A stretch of DNA of 64,000 nt from NCBI GenBank assembly GCA_031285845.1, contig JAITVK010000028.1:1-64000 (forward strand), read 5' to 3'. Below are positions 45,369 to 52,825 of the stretch, in pieces. Both the position numbers and the translations under genes were made by a program. Every line of letters begins with the position of its first letter. Positions within the stretch are counted from its first letter, which is position 1. The notes beneath the pieces are model-generated. The model was not told the origin of the DNA and made no database searches. It worked only from the letters and a program-made list of their open reading frames with translations. The DNA is from Propionibacteriaceae bacterium (GTDB taxonomy: Bacteria > Actinomycetota > Actinomycetes > Propionibacteriales > Propionibacteriaceae).

Positions 45369-45848
45369 ATGACTGGCTTCTACGACTTCGTGGTCAAGGA
45401 CGCTCGCGGGGGCGACAACCCCCTGTCGAGCTATGAAGGCAAGGTGGTCTTGGTCGTCAACACGGCCACCGGCTGTGGGTTCACCCCGCAATACGCAGGC
45501 TTGGAGGAGCTGTTCGAGAAGTACCACGACCGTGGCTTCGAGATTCTCGACTTCCCGTGTGACCAGTTCGGACACCAAGCGCCGGGCTCGAACGAGGAGA
45601 TCGTCTCTTTCTGCACCACCACCTATGGGACGACCTTCCCACAGATGGCCAAGATCGAGGTCAACGGGCGTGACGAGAATCCGGTCTACACTTTCCTCAA
45701 ACGCCGCCAAGGCGGGATGCTCGGCGGCGTGATCAAATGGAATTTCACGAAGTTCCTGATTGATCGATCAGGGCATGTGGTGGATCGTTTCGCGCCGACC
45801 ACGACCCCTGAGGCGATTGAGACGCGGATCGTCGCCCTGCTCGGGTGA
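45369..45848 (+). CDS. Glutathione peroxidase-family thiol peroxidase
   Basis: A 159-residue cytoplasmic peroxidase. The catalytic triad is Cys36 (NTATGCGFTPQY), Gln70 (FPCDQFGHQ) and Trp124 (IKWNFTKF). It has Cys rather than selenocysteine, so in this host it probably uses thioredoxin or mycothiol-type reductants. CAGGAG at 45357-45362 supports ATG 45369. It stands alone, divergent from fhaA. Confidence 0.92.
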   Translation: MTGFYDFVVKDARGGDNPLSSYEGKVVLVVNTATGCGFTPQYAGLEELFEKYHDRGFEILDFPCDQFGHQAPGSNEEIVSFCTTTYGTTFPQMAKIEVNGRDENPVYTFLKRRQGGMLGGVIKWNFTKFLIDRSGHVVDRFAPTTTPEAIETRIVALLG

Positions 45849-45864
45849 CGTGATCGGGGGCTCG

Positions 45865-46821
45865 TCAGTTCAGACCGGGCAGCAGGATCGAGGAGACTGC
45901 GGTCAACGGCTTTTGCATGTCCTCCAAACGTGAGGTCATGACGACGACGGTCTCGTACTGGGGGAGCATTAGGATATATTGGCCGAGCATTCCGTCGGCT
46001 CGGAAACCGCCGAAGCTGTTCATCCAGAACTGATACCCGTAGCCAGCGACCCAATCGACGGAGCCGTTGTCCTTGTTGGAGATCTGGGGAGAACTGGCCT
46101 GGGCGACGTACTGCTTGGGGACGAGCTGCTGGCCCTGCCACTGGCCGCCCTGCAGATAGAGTTGCCCCAATCGCGTCAGGTCGTACGCGGTCAGGCGCAG
46201 GCCGAAACCGCCCATCGGGATCCCATCCTCGTCGGATTCCCACTCCGAACAGCCGAAGCCCATCGGCGCGAACAGCTTGTGACGCAGATAATGATGGACC
46301 CCGCGCGGATAGACCTTGGAGAAGACCGCTGACAAGAGGTACGAGCCCAAGGTGTAGTAGTTGAAGACTGTGCCGGGGGCGTGGATGATCGGCTGGGCCA
46401 GCGCGCGTTCGGGCAACGTTTGACGGGCCGGCGGGGCGTGCAGGATTTCCGCCTCGTTGTTCTCAAAACCGGAGCCCATCATCAGCATGTGAGCCAGCGT
46501 CACTTGGCGCTTGTCATCTGAATCGGCGGTCCAGGCGTACTCAGGGAAGAAATCGTAGAGTTTGTCGTTCAGGCTGAGCAAGCCTTGAGCCTCGGCCATG
46601 CCGAAAGCGGTCGACAAGAAACTTTTCGACACCGAGAACAGGGCGTGAGGACGGTCGGCCTCGCCTGGACGGAAATATTCCTCCCAGATCAGCTGGCCGG
46701 AGCGCAGCATCAGGAAACTATGGACGTTCTGGTGACGGACCTCGGCGATCGTGGCGCGAATCGCCTCCTTGTCGACGCGGAGATCCTGGGGTGAGGCGGT
46801 GGTGTAGGGCTCGTCGCGCAT
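45865..46821 (-). CDS. Serine hydrolase, class C beta-lactamase / esterase family
   Basis: A 318-residue protein with the SxxK motif SVSKSF (near 67), a Tyr-type second motif (FNYYTLGSYL) and VAGYGYQFW later. There is no signal peptide, so it is probably a cytoplasmic esterase or peptidase rather than a drug-resistance enzyme. It ends 16 bases from the convergent peroxidase gene. The substrate is unknown. Confidence 0.83.
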   Translation of the reverse strand: MRDEPYTTASPQDLRVDKEAIRATIAEVRHQNVHSFLMLRSGQLIWEEYFRPGEADRPHALFSVSKSFLSTAFGMAEAQGLLSLNDKLYDFFPEYAWTADSDDKRQVTLAHMLMMGSGFENNEAEILHAPPARQTLPERALAQPIIHAPGTVFNYYTLGSYLLSAVFSKVYPRGVHHYLRHKLFAPMGFGCSEWESDEDGIPMGGFGLRLTAYDLTRLGQLYLQGGQWQGQQLVPKQYVAQASSPQISNKDNGSVDWVAGYGYQFWMNSFGGFRADGMLGQYILMLPQYETVVVMTSRLEDMQKPLTAVSSILLPGLN

Positions 46822-46891
46822 GGCAATCCTTCATTGGTGGCTCGGACGTGGGCCGAACTCGCGTTCGAGCTCGGAACAACAGAAAGTATAG

Positions 46892-48055
46892 TCACTGCGC
46901 GTCGGTGTCAGCTCTGGAAGTGTCGGGATGTCGAGGCAAACGGGCCTCGACCACCCAGTCCCGTCCAACCGCTCCGGCGGTGAACACCCCGCCCATCAGC
47001 TTGACTCGTTCGCTCAAGCCGCGCAATCCCCAGCCGGTCGACTGCCACTCCAGGCCGCTGGTGTGATTGCTGCGCAACGGGTTCGTCACCTGAATGTGAA
47101 CCTGTTCGGTTTCGGCCGCCACAACGAAATGACAGGACGACCCGGGCTCGGCGTACCGCAAAATGTTGGTCGACGTTTCTTTCAGAATCCTGGCCAGTGT
47201 GGTCGGCAGAGGCTCATTCAGATCGGTCGCAGCGGCTAGATCCATCGTCGGGTGGAAACCCTGTTCGCGCAGTGCTGTCTCAACCATGGCTGCGGTGTCA
47301 TCGACTCGGGAGATCACCAGGTCGTGGGGTGGATCGTGGGGTGTCGACTCGTCGGTGGCGCGCAGCACTCCGACCAGCGAGCGCAGCTCACTCAGCGCCG
47401 TACGACTGGCCCGGTCGGTTCGCGCCAGCGCCGTACGCAATTCGGTCACATCGTCGGCTTCGACATGGGCCATGACTTGAAGCGAGATGATCGACAACTC
47501 ATGGGCCACGATGTCATGCAACTCGGCGGCCAGGCGTTCGCGCTCCTCGGTTTTGAGGCGCGTCGTGGCTGCCTCCAGTTCCGCCAGACGGCGTCTCGCC
47601 GCTGTCCGCTCGCGGACGAAATAGCGGATGGCCAGCCCGATCAGGACTGTGATCACGATCATTGTCAGGTAACTCCAGGTCACCACTGAGTCGCCCATCA
47701 GAAGTCCGAGCCCGATCGCCCAAGCGGAGAATCCCAGTGCTGTGAACCGCAGAGGCCAGGTTGGTGACTTGATCGTGACCGCCAGCAGACAGGCGATGAC
47801 CACCATCGGTTCGGCTCCCAGACCGCTGCCACGAGCCAGACTCAGGGCCAACGCGAGCGAGCCCACCGCCAGACTGGGGTACGCCAGCCAGGGGGCCAAT
47901 CCCATCGCGATGTAACACAGCGCCGAGATCGTCAAGTCGAGGGCCGAAGGCTCTTCGACGCCGAACCGGTGGAATTCCATCGGTAGGGATCCGATGTTGA
48001 GGCACGCGAAAATCGTGACGACGAGTTTGGCGGTGCGCAGCGCCATCGAGGACAT
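46892..48055 (-). CDS. Sensor histidine kinase (HisKA_3 type)
   Basis: A 387-residue membrane kinase. The first 150 residues hold about five hydrophobic segments with little outside, and then a coiled-coil linker (RRRLAELEAATTRLKTEERERLAAEL). The phospho-acceptor His is in LHDIVAHELSIISLQ, as in NarL-partner kinases. A catalytic ATPase domain ends with GWGLRGLSERVKLMGG. The start codon is uncertain (48055 or 48046, no strong ribosome site). No regulator lies next to it; a LuxR-type regulator is read away from it at 48906. Confidence 0.85.
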   Translation of the reverse strand: MSSMALRTAKLVVTIFACLNIGSLPMEFHRFGVEEPSALDLTISALCYIAMGLAPWLAYPSLAVGSLALALSLARGSGLGAEPMVVIACLLAVTIKSPTWPLRFTALGFSAWAIGLGLLMGDSVVTWSYLTMIVITVLIGLAIRYFVRERTAARRRLAELEAATTRLKTEERERLAAELHDIVAHELSIISLQVMAHVEADDVTELRTALARTDRASRTALSELRSLVGVLRATDESTPHDPPHDLVISRVDDTAAMVETALREQGFHPTMDLAAATDLNEPLPTTLARILKETSTNILRYAEPGSSCHFVVAAETEQVHIQVTNPLRSNHTSGLEWQSTGWGLRGLSERVKLMGGVFTAGAVGRDWVVEARLPRHPDTSRADTDAQ

Positions 48056-48383
48056 TGAGGACGATCGAACGGGCGGCGGGATTATGCGACCGTGCGGGGG
48101 GGTGGTGTGTCGATGGCGCTGGCCTGCCATTCGGTTCCCCTCCGATCGATAATTTCGCTGCTCCAGTGTGACGCCGATCGGATGCTCGCGCTATGGCCTT
48201 CTGGCCAGTTTTTGAGAGTTTCTCTCAGGGATTCGAGGGACGTGGGTTTCGCGGATTGTGTGGCGTGGTGAAGACCGTAGGGTTTCGCGGGTGGGGCCGA
48301 CAGGTGCTGAGGCCATGGTCGGGTCCCGCCCATGTCCCGCTCTCAGGGGGGTGAGCCGGTGATTCCGCGCCAGCTGAGACGCG

Positions 48384-48522
48384 AATTGGGGCAATATCGA
48401 CCTGATGAGGTCCGGCAGAACGATTTTGCCCTGCTATCGAGCCTATTCTGGCCCATAGAGAGATGAAACGGGGCAGAATCGTCGGTTTCCCCGAAAATGA
48501 GTCGATTTTGCGCCGTTTCATC
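48384..48522. repeat. Repeat locus B (palindromic GGGGCAAAATCG family)
   Basis: Two hairpin units. The first pairs GGGGCAATATCG (48388-48399) with CGATTTTGCCCT (48421-48432). The second pairs 48462-48481 with 48503-48522, 20-base arms matching at 18 positions (GATGAAACGGGGCAGAATCG on the left). The same motifs occur at 26224-26360. The arrangement resembles REP/BIME-like repeats; function is unknown. Confidence 0.65.
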
Positions 48523-48588
48523 TCGGCGCCGTCGATCTGATTGACCTGCAGGGAGGGGCCCTCACTGGTTGGTGTGAAGTGCCTTGCC

Positions 48589-48677
48589 TCGATCCGACTG
48601 ACCGGCGGCGTCGGTGATCGTGATCGTCGTCGTGACAGTCCCAGACTGTCTCGATCCGACAGGCCGGCGGCGTCGGT
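48589..48677. repeat. 27-base direct repeat flanking a small hairpin
   Basis: TCGATCCGACTGACCGGCGG at 48589-48608 and its continuation to 48615 recur at 48651-48677 with two mismatches in 27. Between them GACAGTC (48634-48640) and GACTGTC (48644-48650) form a seven-base inverted repeat. It may be a regulatory site or the relic of a short duplication. Confidence 0.55.
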
Positions 48678-48787
48678 TCAGGATTCTTCGCCTCATCTGT
48701 CTTCCTTGCTCGGTGACATCATCGGGCACTAGTCCACTGGAACACAAGACCCCTAGGTCAGTTATCCACAAGAATTCACCAAGATTC

Positions 48788-48817
48788 TTGACGCAGGGTT
48801 TCGCGGACAGATCTAAC
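48788..48817 (+). promoter_or_regulatory. Possible promoter of the response regulator
   Basis: TTGACG at 48788-48793 and ATCTAA/TCTAAC at 48811-48817 are separated by 17 or 18 bases, a fair sigma-70-type match. The leader to the start codon at 48906 would be about 80 bases. Confidence 0.4.
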
Positions 48818-48905
48818 CTCGACTCCCGTGTCATATAGCTTGTTTTTGCTTGTCAGAGTGTGTTTTGGTGTGGTCGGTCTGGTCTCATGGGGTTAGGATG
48901 GTGAT

Positions 48906-49568
48906 GTGTCTACTCCTGCGCGGGTGATCGTTGTTGATGATGAGGTCGAGGTGCGTCGGGCTTACCGGGCGTTCTTCGATCAGCGGCCTGACTTTGTGTT
49001 GGTGGGTGAGGCTGGTGATGGGGATTCTGGGGTTGGTTTGTGGCGCCAGCAGCGTCCTGATGTGACGGTGATGGATTTGAGTATGCCGGGGATGTCGGGT
49101 GTGGAGGCGGTGCGTCGGATTTGTGCGATGGATGCGTCGGCGATGGTGGTGGTGGTCAGTCAGTACGCGGATTCTGAGCGGGTGGTGGCGGCGTTGAGTG
49201 CCGGGGCCTGTGGTTATCTGATGAAGAGCGCGTCGATGGCGGCGTTGGGTCAGGGGTTGCGGGAAGCGGTTTTGGGTCGGATGCCGTTGGCGAGTCCGGC
49301 CCGGGTCGCGGTGGTCGACCGACTTCATAGTACGACTGCGGCGGCTGATCCGGCGCCTTGGGAACGAGTCACACCCCGGGAGTCGCAAGTCCTCCAAGCA
49401 CTGGCCACCGGAGCGACCAACGCTCAGATTGCGCAACAACTAGGGGTGTCACGCGGCTCGATCAAGCATTATCTCGCTGTGATGTATGCCCGATTCCAGG
49501 TCACCACCCGAACCGAACTGGTGATCAGAGCCCTCGAATTGGGACTGATCCAGCGCTCGGCTGCGTGA
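48906..49568 (+). CDS. LuxR/NarL-type response regulator
   Basis: A 220-residue regulator. The receiver domain (1-125) has the acidic pocket VVDDE, the phospho-acceptor Asp57 (VTVMDLSMPG) and the Lys in YLMKSAS. The LuxR HTH is at about 150-215 (LTPRES-like start, ATNAQIAQQLGVSRGSIKHYL). The start is GTG 48906. The 5' half uses G- and T-ending codons strongly, while the 3' half from about 49300 is C- and A-rich, so the two domains may have different origins. It may be phosphorylated by the kinase at 46892. Confidence 0.88.
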   Translation: MSTPARVIVVDDEVEVRRAYRAFFDQRPDFVLVGEAGDGDSGVGLWRQQRPDVTVMDLSMPGMSGVEAVRRICAMDASAMVVVVSQYADSERVVAALSAGACGYLMKSASMAALGQGLREAVLGRMPLASPARVAVVDRLHSTTAAADPAPWERVTPRESQVLQALATGATNAQIAQQLGVSRGSIKHYLAVMYARFQVTTRTELVIRALELGLIQRSAA

Positions 49569-49871
49569 CTGGTCTGCTGACATCTGGGCGATCAAGCCCC
49601 GGCGACGCGGTGCGAACCGGCGCTTTCCGGCAGCCTCCAGATCCCGGGGTGGCGGTCTGTGTCCACCTGCGTTTGACGCCCGGGCTGTTCGCGATTGGCC
49701 ATCTGGCCGTGGTGGTCTGATGGGTCCCGTCTTAAGGTGGAGGGGTCCGTGTCGTACGATCGGACCGCCGTTGGCCGAGGACCTGGGTCGAGAGGCGACC
49801 GGCGCAGGCGGGCACACAGAGTCGAGGTGGACTGCGCCTCGCGGTCGACCGTCGTTGAAAAGGGAGAGCGC
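49569..49871. other. 303-base intergenic region, nothing recognised
   Basis: Between the response regulator and the first small membrane protein. No gene, clear promoter pair or strong hairpin was seen. An overlapping open frame continues into the next gene, but the ribosome site at 49861-49866 points to a later start. Confidence 0.5.
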
Positions 49872-50222
49872 ATGAAAGGTCGTCGAGCCCAACCGATCCT
49901 TCGAACCTCTGGCCCAACGTTGCGGGCCGCCCGAGTCGCGGCGGGGGTCGGGCTGATGTTGCTCGGTCTCAGTTGGGGACTGTCTTGGCTGATGGGCCGC
50001 CTCGACCGTGACCTTCTGCCTGGGTGGGGCGCTCACGTGGCGTGGATGCTGACCAGCCAAGGTTTGCCCATGGCTGGCGGCGTTCTGGTCGCCTGGTGGA
50101 TTTTCGTGTCGACCCAGGTCAGGATTCGTACGCGCCGCGGTGGTTCGTCCACATCGATCAACGGGCGCGCTGCGGCCCCGTCGAGACGCGCCCTGCCCGC
50201 TGAGGATGGTTCGTATGACTAG
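49872..50222 (+). CDS. Small membrane protein
   Basis: A 116-residue protein with two hydrophobic segments (about 20-40 and 56-78) and a basic N-terminus (MKGRRAQP). The C-terminus is a polar Arg/Ser-rich tail. AGGGAG at 49861-49866 supports ATG 49872. It overlaps the next membrane-protein gene by eight bases, so they are likely co-expressed. No family was recognised. Confidence 0.6.
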   Translation: MKGRRAQPILRTSGPTLRAARVAAGVGLMLLGLSWGLSWLMGRLDRDLLPGWGAHVAWMLTSQGLPMAGGVLVAWWIFVSTQVRIRTRRGGSSTSINGRAAAPSRRALPAEDGSYD

Positions 50223-50727
50223 TCGTTCGGCGATCAGACCGTGGACGACGCCGTTGGCGGTGGCCTCCGCGCTGCTCATCGTCGTACTGCTCGGATTCGG
50301 GCTGGTCATCGATTGGGGTCACGTCGCCGGATCGGGGGTCGAACTGGCTCATCGGCGGCAGGACGCCACGATGACCGCGCTCGACGAGATCCGAGCGTCC
50401 TCCCATGTGGTTGGCGCGTTCTTCGGTGCGATGTGCACAGCGCTGCTGGGGTTGGCGATCACCAGCCAGACTCGACGGCTGAGCCGGGTTGGAACCGGGT
50501 TGATCGTGGTCGGTGTCGGACTGGCCGGGCTGGCAGGTGGGCTTGGAGGGTTGGACGGATTCGCGCTGGCCACACCGTGGAATCTGCGGACGCTGGATGG
50601 GCTGGCTTGGATGGCAGTGTTGGTCGGCGCGCAACTGATCGCGATCCGGGTGATTCGACGACTCGGCGGAATGCGGTGGGCGGACGACTATTTGCGCGCG
50701 CCGAGCAGGAAACGCCAACCGAGATAG
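50215..50727 (+). CDS. Polytopic membrane protein of unknown function
   Basis: A 170-residue protein with four hydrophobic segments (about 15-35, 65-85, 92-115 and 130-148) and a basic C-terminal tail (RAPSRKRQPR). The ATG at 50215 overlaps the end of the preceding gene and has GAGG nine bases upstream. The 3' end overlaps the convergent small exported protein by 40 bases. No family was recognised. Confidence 0.6.
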   Translation: MTSRSAIRPWTTPLAVASALLIVVLLGFGLVIDWGHVAGSGVELAHRRQDATMTALDEIRASSHVVGAFFGAMCTALLGLAITSQTRRLSRVGTGLIVVGVGLAGLAGGLGGLDGFALATPWNLRTLDGLAWMAVLVGAQLIAIRVIRRLGGMRWADDYLRAPSRKRQPR

Positions 50728-50927
50728 ATCAGAAGCACGGTCATCACTCCGGCCACCGCCCACAGCCAGCCATAGTCCGGCGGCGCTGCGGCCGCATCGG
50801 GGGACAGGGTCGGCGTGGCTGACGGTTCGGCATACGCCCATGACACGGGCCAGGCGACGGTCATGACGGCGACGACGGCCACGCTGATCACAAGGTTCAA
50901 TCGGCGTGTGAGGTTCGGTTGACGCAT
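50688..50927 (-). CDS. Small protein with signal peptide and C-terminal anchor
   Basis: A 79-residue protein with a signal-like N-terminus (MRQPNLTRRLNL, hydrophobic core, AYA cut near 33), a short Pro/Ala/Thr-rich exported part and a C-terminal membrane segment ending in LLGARK. It is the layout of a tiny membrane-anchored surface protein. It overlaps the convergent gene by 40 bases. No family was recognised. Confidence 0.6.
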   Translation of the reverse strand: MRQPNLTRRLNLVISVAVVAVMTVAWPVSWAYAEPSATPTLSPDAAAAPPDYGWLWAVAGVMTVLLIYLGWRFLLGARK

Positions 50928-51008
50928 GACTCGTACCTTCCTGATGAAGCGACCACCGCAGTTTACTCGCCGAATCCATCGGGTCTGACGGCTCGGTTGG
51001 GGCCGGTG

Positions 51009-52376
51009 TCACTCAGGGCGAAGCACTGACCCGTCGGTGATGATTCCCCCGGGCTCATCCAGCCGTACGTCGCCGATCACTGTCACATCGGAACCGAACG
51101 TCCAGTCGCCGGTCACGGTCAGCGTCGAGGCGTCGCGCAGGTGGAGCGGCTCGGGCATCAGGGCTTCGAAACCGGTGATCGAGGTATAGGCGGGGCCCAG
51201 GTCGACGACGGGCAGCGGGTCGACTGTGGCCCGAGGAATGAAATCGACACCCAGATTGAAGACATCGGAGCGCAGCAGGGCCAGTTCGTTCGTCTTCTTC
51301 ACCGGCAGGAAGCGCGAGCGGGGCACCACGATGGCGCGGGCCCCTTCGAAAGACTCGATGGCCGCGCCCATGGCCGACTCGATCTGGTAGACCCCCGGAC
51401 TGGTCGCATCGGTCGGATCGACCGTCTTCGAATTGCGGATCAGCGGCAACCGCAGAACACCACCGGTCTCGGTCAGCTTGTCACGCAGGGCGACCAGGTC
51501 GAACCAGAGATTGTTGCAGTGGGCGTACGGATGGATGGCGGCGTCGGTGAAGAAGCGCATCTCGTCTTTCGGTGTCTGGGCGGATTCGCGCAGAATCAGT
51601 CGGCCATCGGCCTTCCGTCGAGCGATGTGGCCGCCCTTGACGTCCATCGGCGTGCGCGGGGTGATCTCGGTGGCGAAAGGCGCGCCCGTGGAGGCGAACC
51701 ACCCCGCCAGTTTCGCCGAGGGCGCCGCGCCAAGGTTGTCCGAATTGGACACTGACGCGTAGCGGAATCCGGCCGCGATCAACCCGTCCAAGATGCCCGA
51801 GTCGAGCATCGTCGGGTAGAGGTCGCCATGCCCCGGAGGGCACCATTCAAGTTTCGGGTTCTTCGGCCAGGCGACAGGAGTCAGATCGTCGCGCAGCAGT
51901 TTGGGCTCCTCGGATTGCATCATGTCCAAGGGCAACAATCCCACGGCGAGTTCTGGGTAGGCTTCGAGGGCTTTCAAGACGTCGGCGCGGGTGCTGAACG
52001 AATGCAGAAAGATCAAAGGCAGTTGGATGTCGTACGCCTTTCGGGCCCACAAAACCTGTTTGACGATGATGTCGAGGAAGGTCATGCCGTCACGAACCGG
52101 CAACAGAGTCTTCGCTTTGCTCAGCCCCATCGAGGTTCCCAAACCGCCGTTGAGGCGGATGATGGCGGTGGCGGCGAGGGCCTCGCGGTCAGCGGCCGTC
52201 TCAGGGGTGTCATTCAAACGGTCGGGATCGGTCAACGGGTCGATCGTGTCTTCTGGAATCAGCCCGGTGGCTCCGCTGGCCAGTTGATCCCAGTAGTACT
52301 CGAAGATGGAGATCGCCGTCGGACTGACCCCAGCGGCACGCATCTTGTCGACCGCTGACTGCTTCCCAGTGCTCAT
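51009..52376 (-). CDS. UTP-glucose-1-phosphate uridylyltransferase, eukaryotic type
   Basis: A 455-residue enzyme that makes UDP-glucose from UTP and glucose-1-phosphate. The nucleotide-binding signature IIRLNGGLGTSMGLSKAKTL is near residue 75, followed by the UDPGP-family DIIVKQ segment and a C-terminal left-handed beta-helix-like region (VTGDWTFGSDVTVIGDV). This is the UDPGP (PF01704) family, not the short bacterial GalU type. The start is ATG 52376 or 52385. UDP-glucose feeds envelope glycans. Confidence 0.87.
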   Translation of the reverse strand: MSTGKQSAVDKMRAAGVSPTAISIFEYYWDQLASGATGLIPEDTIDPLTDPDRLNDTPETAADREALAATAIIRLNGGLGTSMGLSKAKTLLPVRDGMTFLDIIVKQVLWARKAYDIQLPLIFLHSFSTRADVLKALEAYPELAVGLLPLDMMQSEEPKLLRDDLTPVAWPKNPKLEWCPPGHGDLYPTMLDSGILDGLIAAGFRYASVSNSDNLGAAPSAKLAGWFASTGAPFATEITPRTPMDVKGGHIARRKADGRLILRESAQTPKDEMRFFTDAAIHPYAHCNNLWFDLVALRDKLTETGGVLRLPLIRNSKTVDPTDATSPGVYQIESAMGAAIESFEGARAIVVPRSRFLPVKKTNELALLRSDVFNLGVDFIPRATVDPLPVVDLGPAYTSITGFEALMPEPLHLRDASTLTVTGDWTFGSDVTVIGDVRLDEPGGIITDGSVLRPE

Positions 52377-52825
52377 GCTGGTCATTCTATCGAGGCGGTG
52401 GGAGCGGCTCCGTCGACAGGCGCAGATTCTGGGCGACATGTCGGCGTGGATCGACCACCTTCACCCGGGCGAGCCCGTGCTGGTCACGCACTGGCAGTCA
52501 ACGCAGTGATGACTCACCGGCTGATCGTTGAAGAGATCACACTCGGGAGTCTATCGCGACGGCTGCGTCAGCCCGTGGAAGGAGGTTTGGTGAGTACGAG
52601 CCTGAGGCCTTGACTTCGGTCGTCGCCGTCAGAACGGCCTCGACTCTACGTCGAGCGCAGTCGAGAGGGGTGAAACCCAATGACTCGCAACGCCAAGCCC
52701 AATGATTCGCAGATCATAAGTCGTCGATGCGCCGAATGAAACCCGTTGATTCGCAGTGGCAAGCCTGTTGATTCACAGGGCACGAGTTCCGGCTGGGCCC
52801 CGCGCTCATACCCTCGCTGACCAGG
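52377..52825. other. 449-base intergenic region with a tandem repeat
   Basis: Between the UGPase start and the alpha-mannosidase stop. It has no convincing gene; the short frames here show no protein pattern. Its right third carries the 22-base-period repeat at 52672-52778. Confidence 0.5.
52672..52778. repeat. 22-base-period tandem repeat
   Basis: A motif of the form AAGCCCAATGATTCGCAG is repeated. The TGATTCGC core occurs at 52681 (TGACTCGC), 52703, 52747 and 52769 (TGATTCAC), spaced 22, 44 and 22 bases. The missing position at 52725 holds CGATGCGC, a degenerate copy, so five units of 22 bases are likely. It lies just downstream of the alpha-mannosidase stop. Confidence 0.65.

Larger units (their letters stand above)
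48056..48905. other. 850-base divergent intergenic region rich in repeats
   Basis: Between the histidine kinase (minus) and the response regulator (plus). No convincing gene is present. It contains the palindromic repeat locus B (48384-48522), a duplicated 27-base sequence (48589-48677) and a possible promoter at 48788-48817. The AT content rises between 48740 and 48880. Confidence 0.55.
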
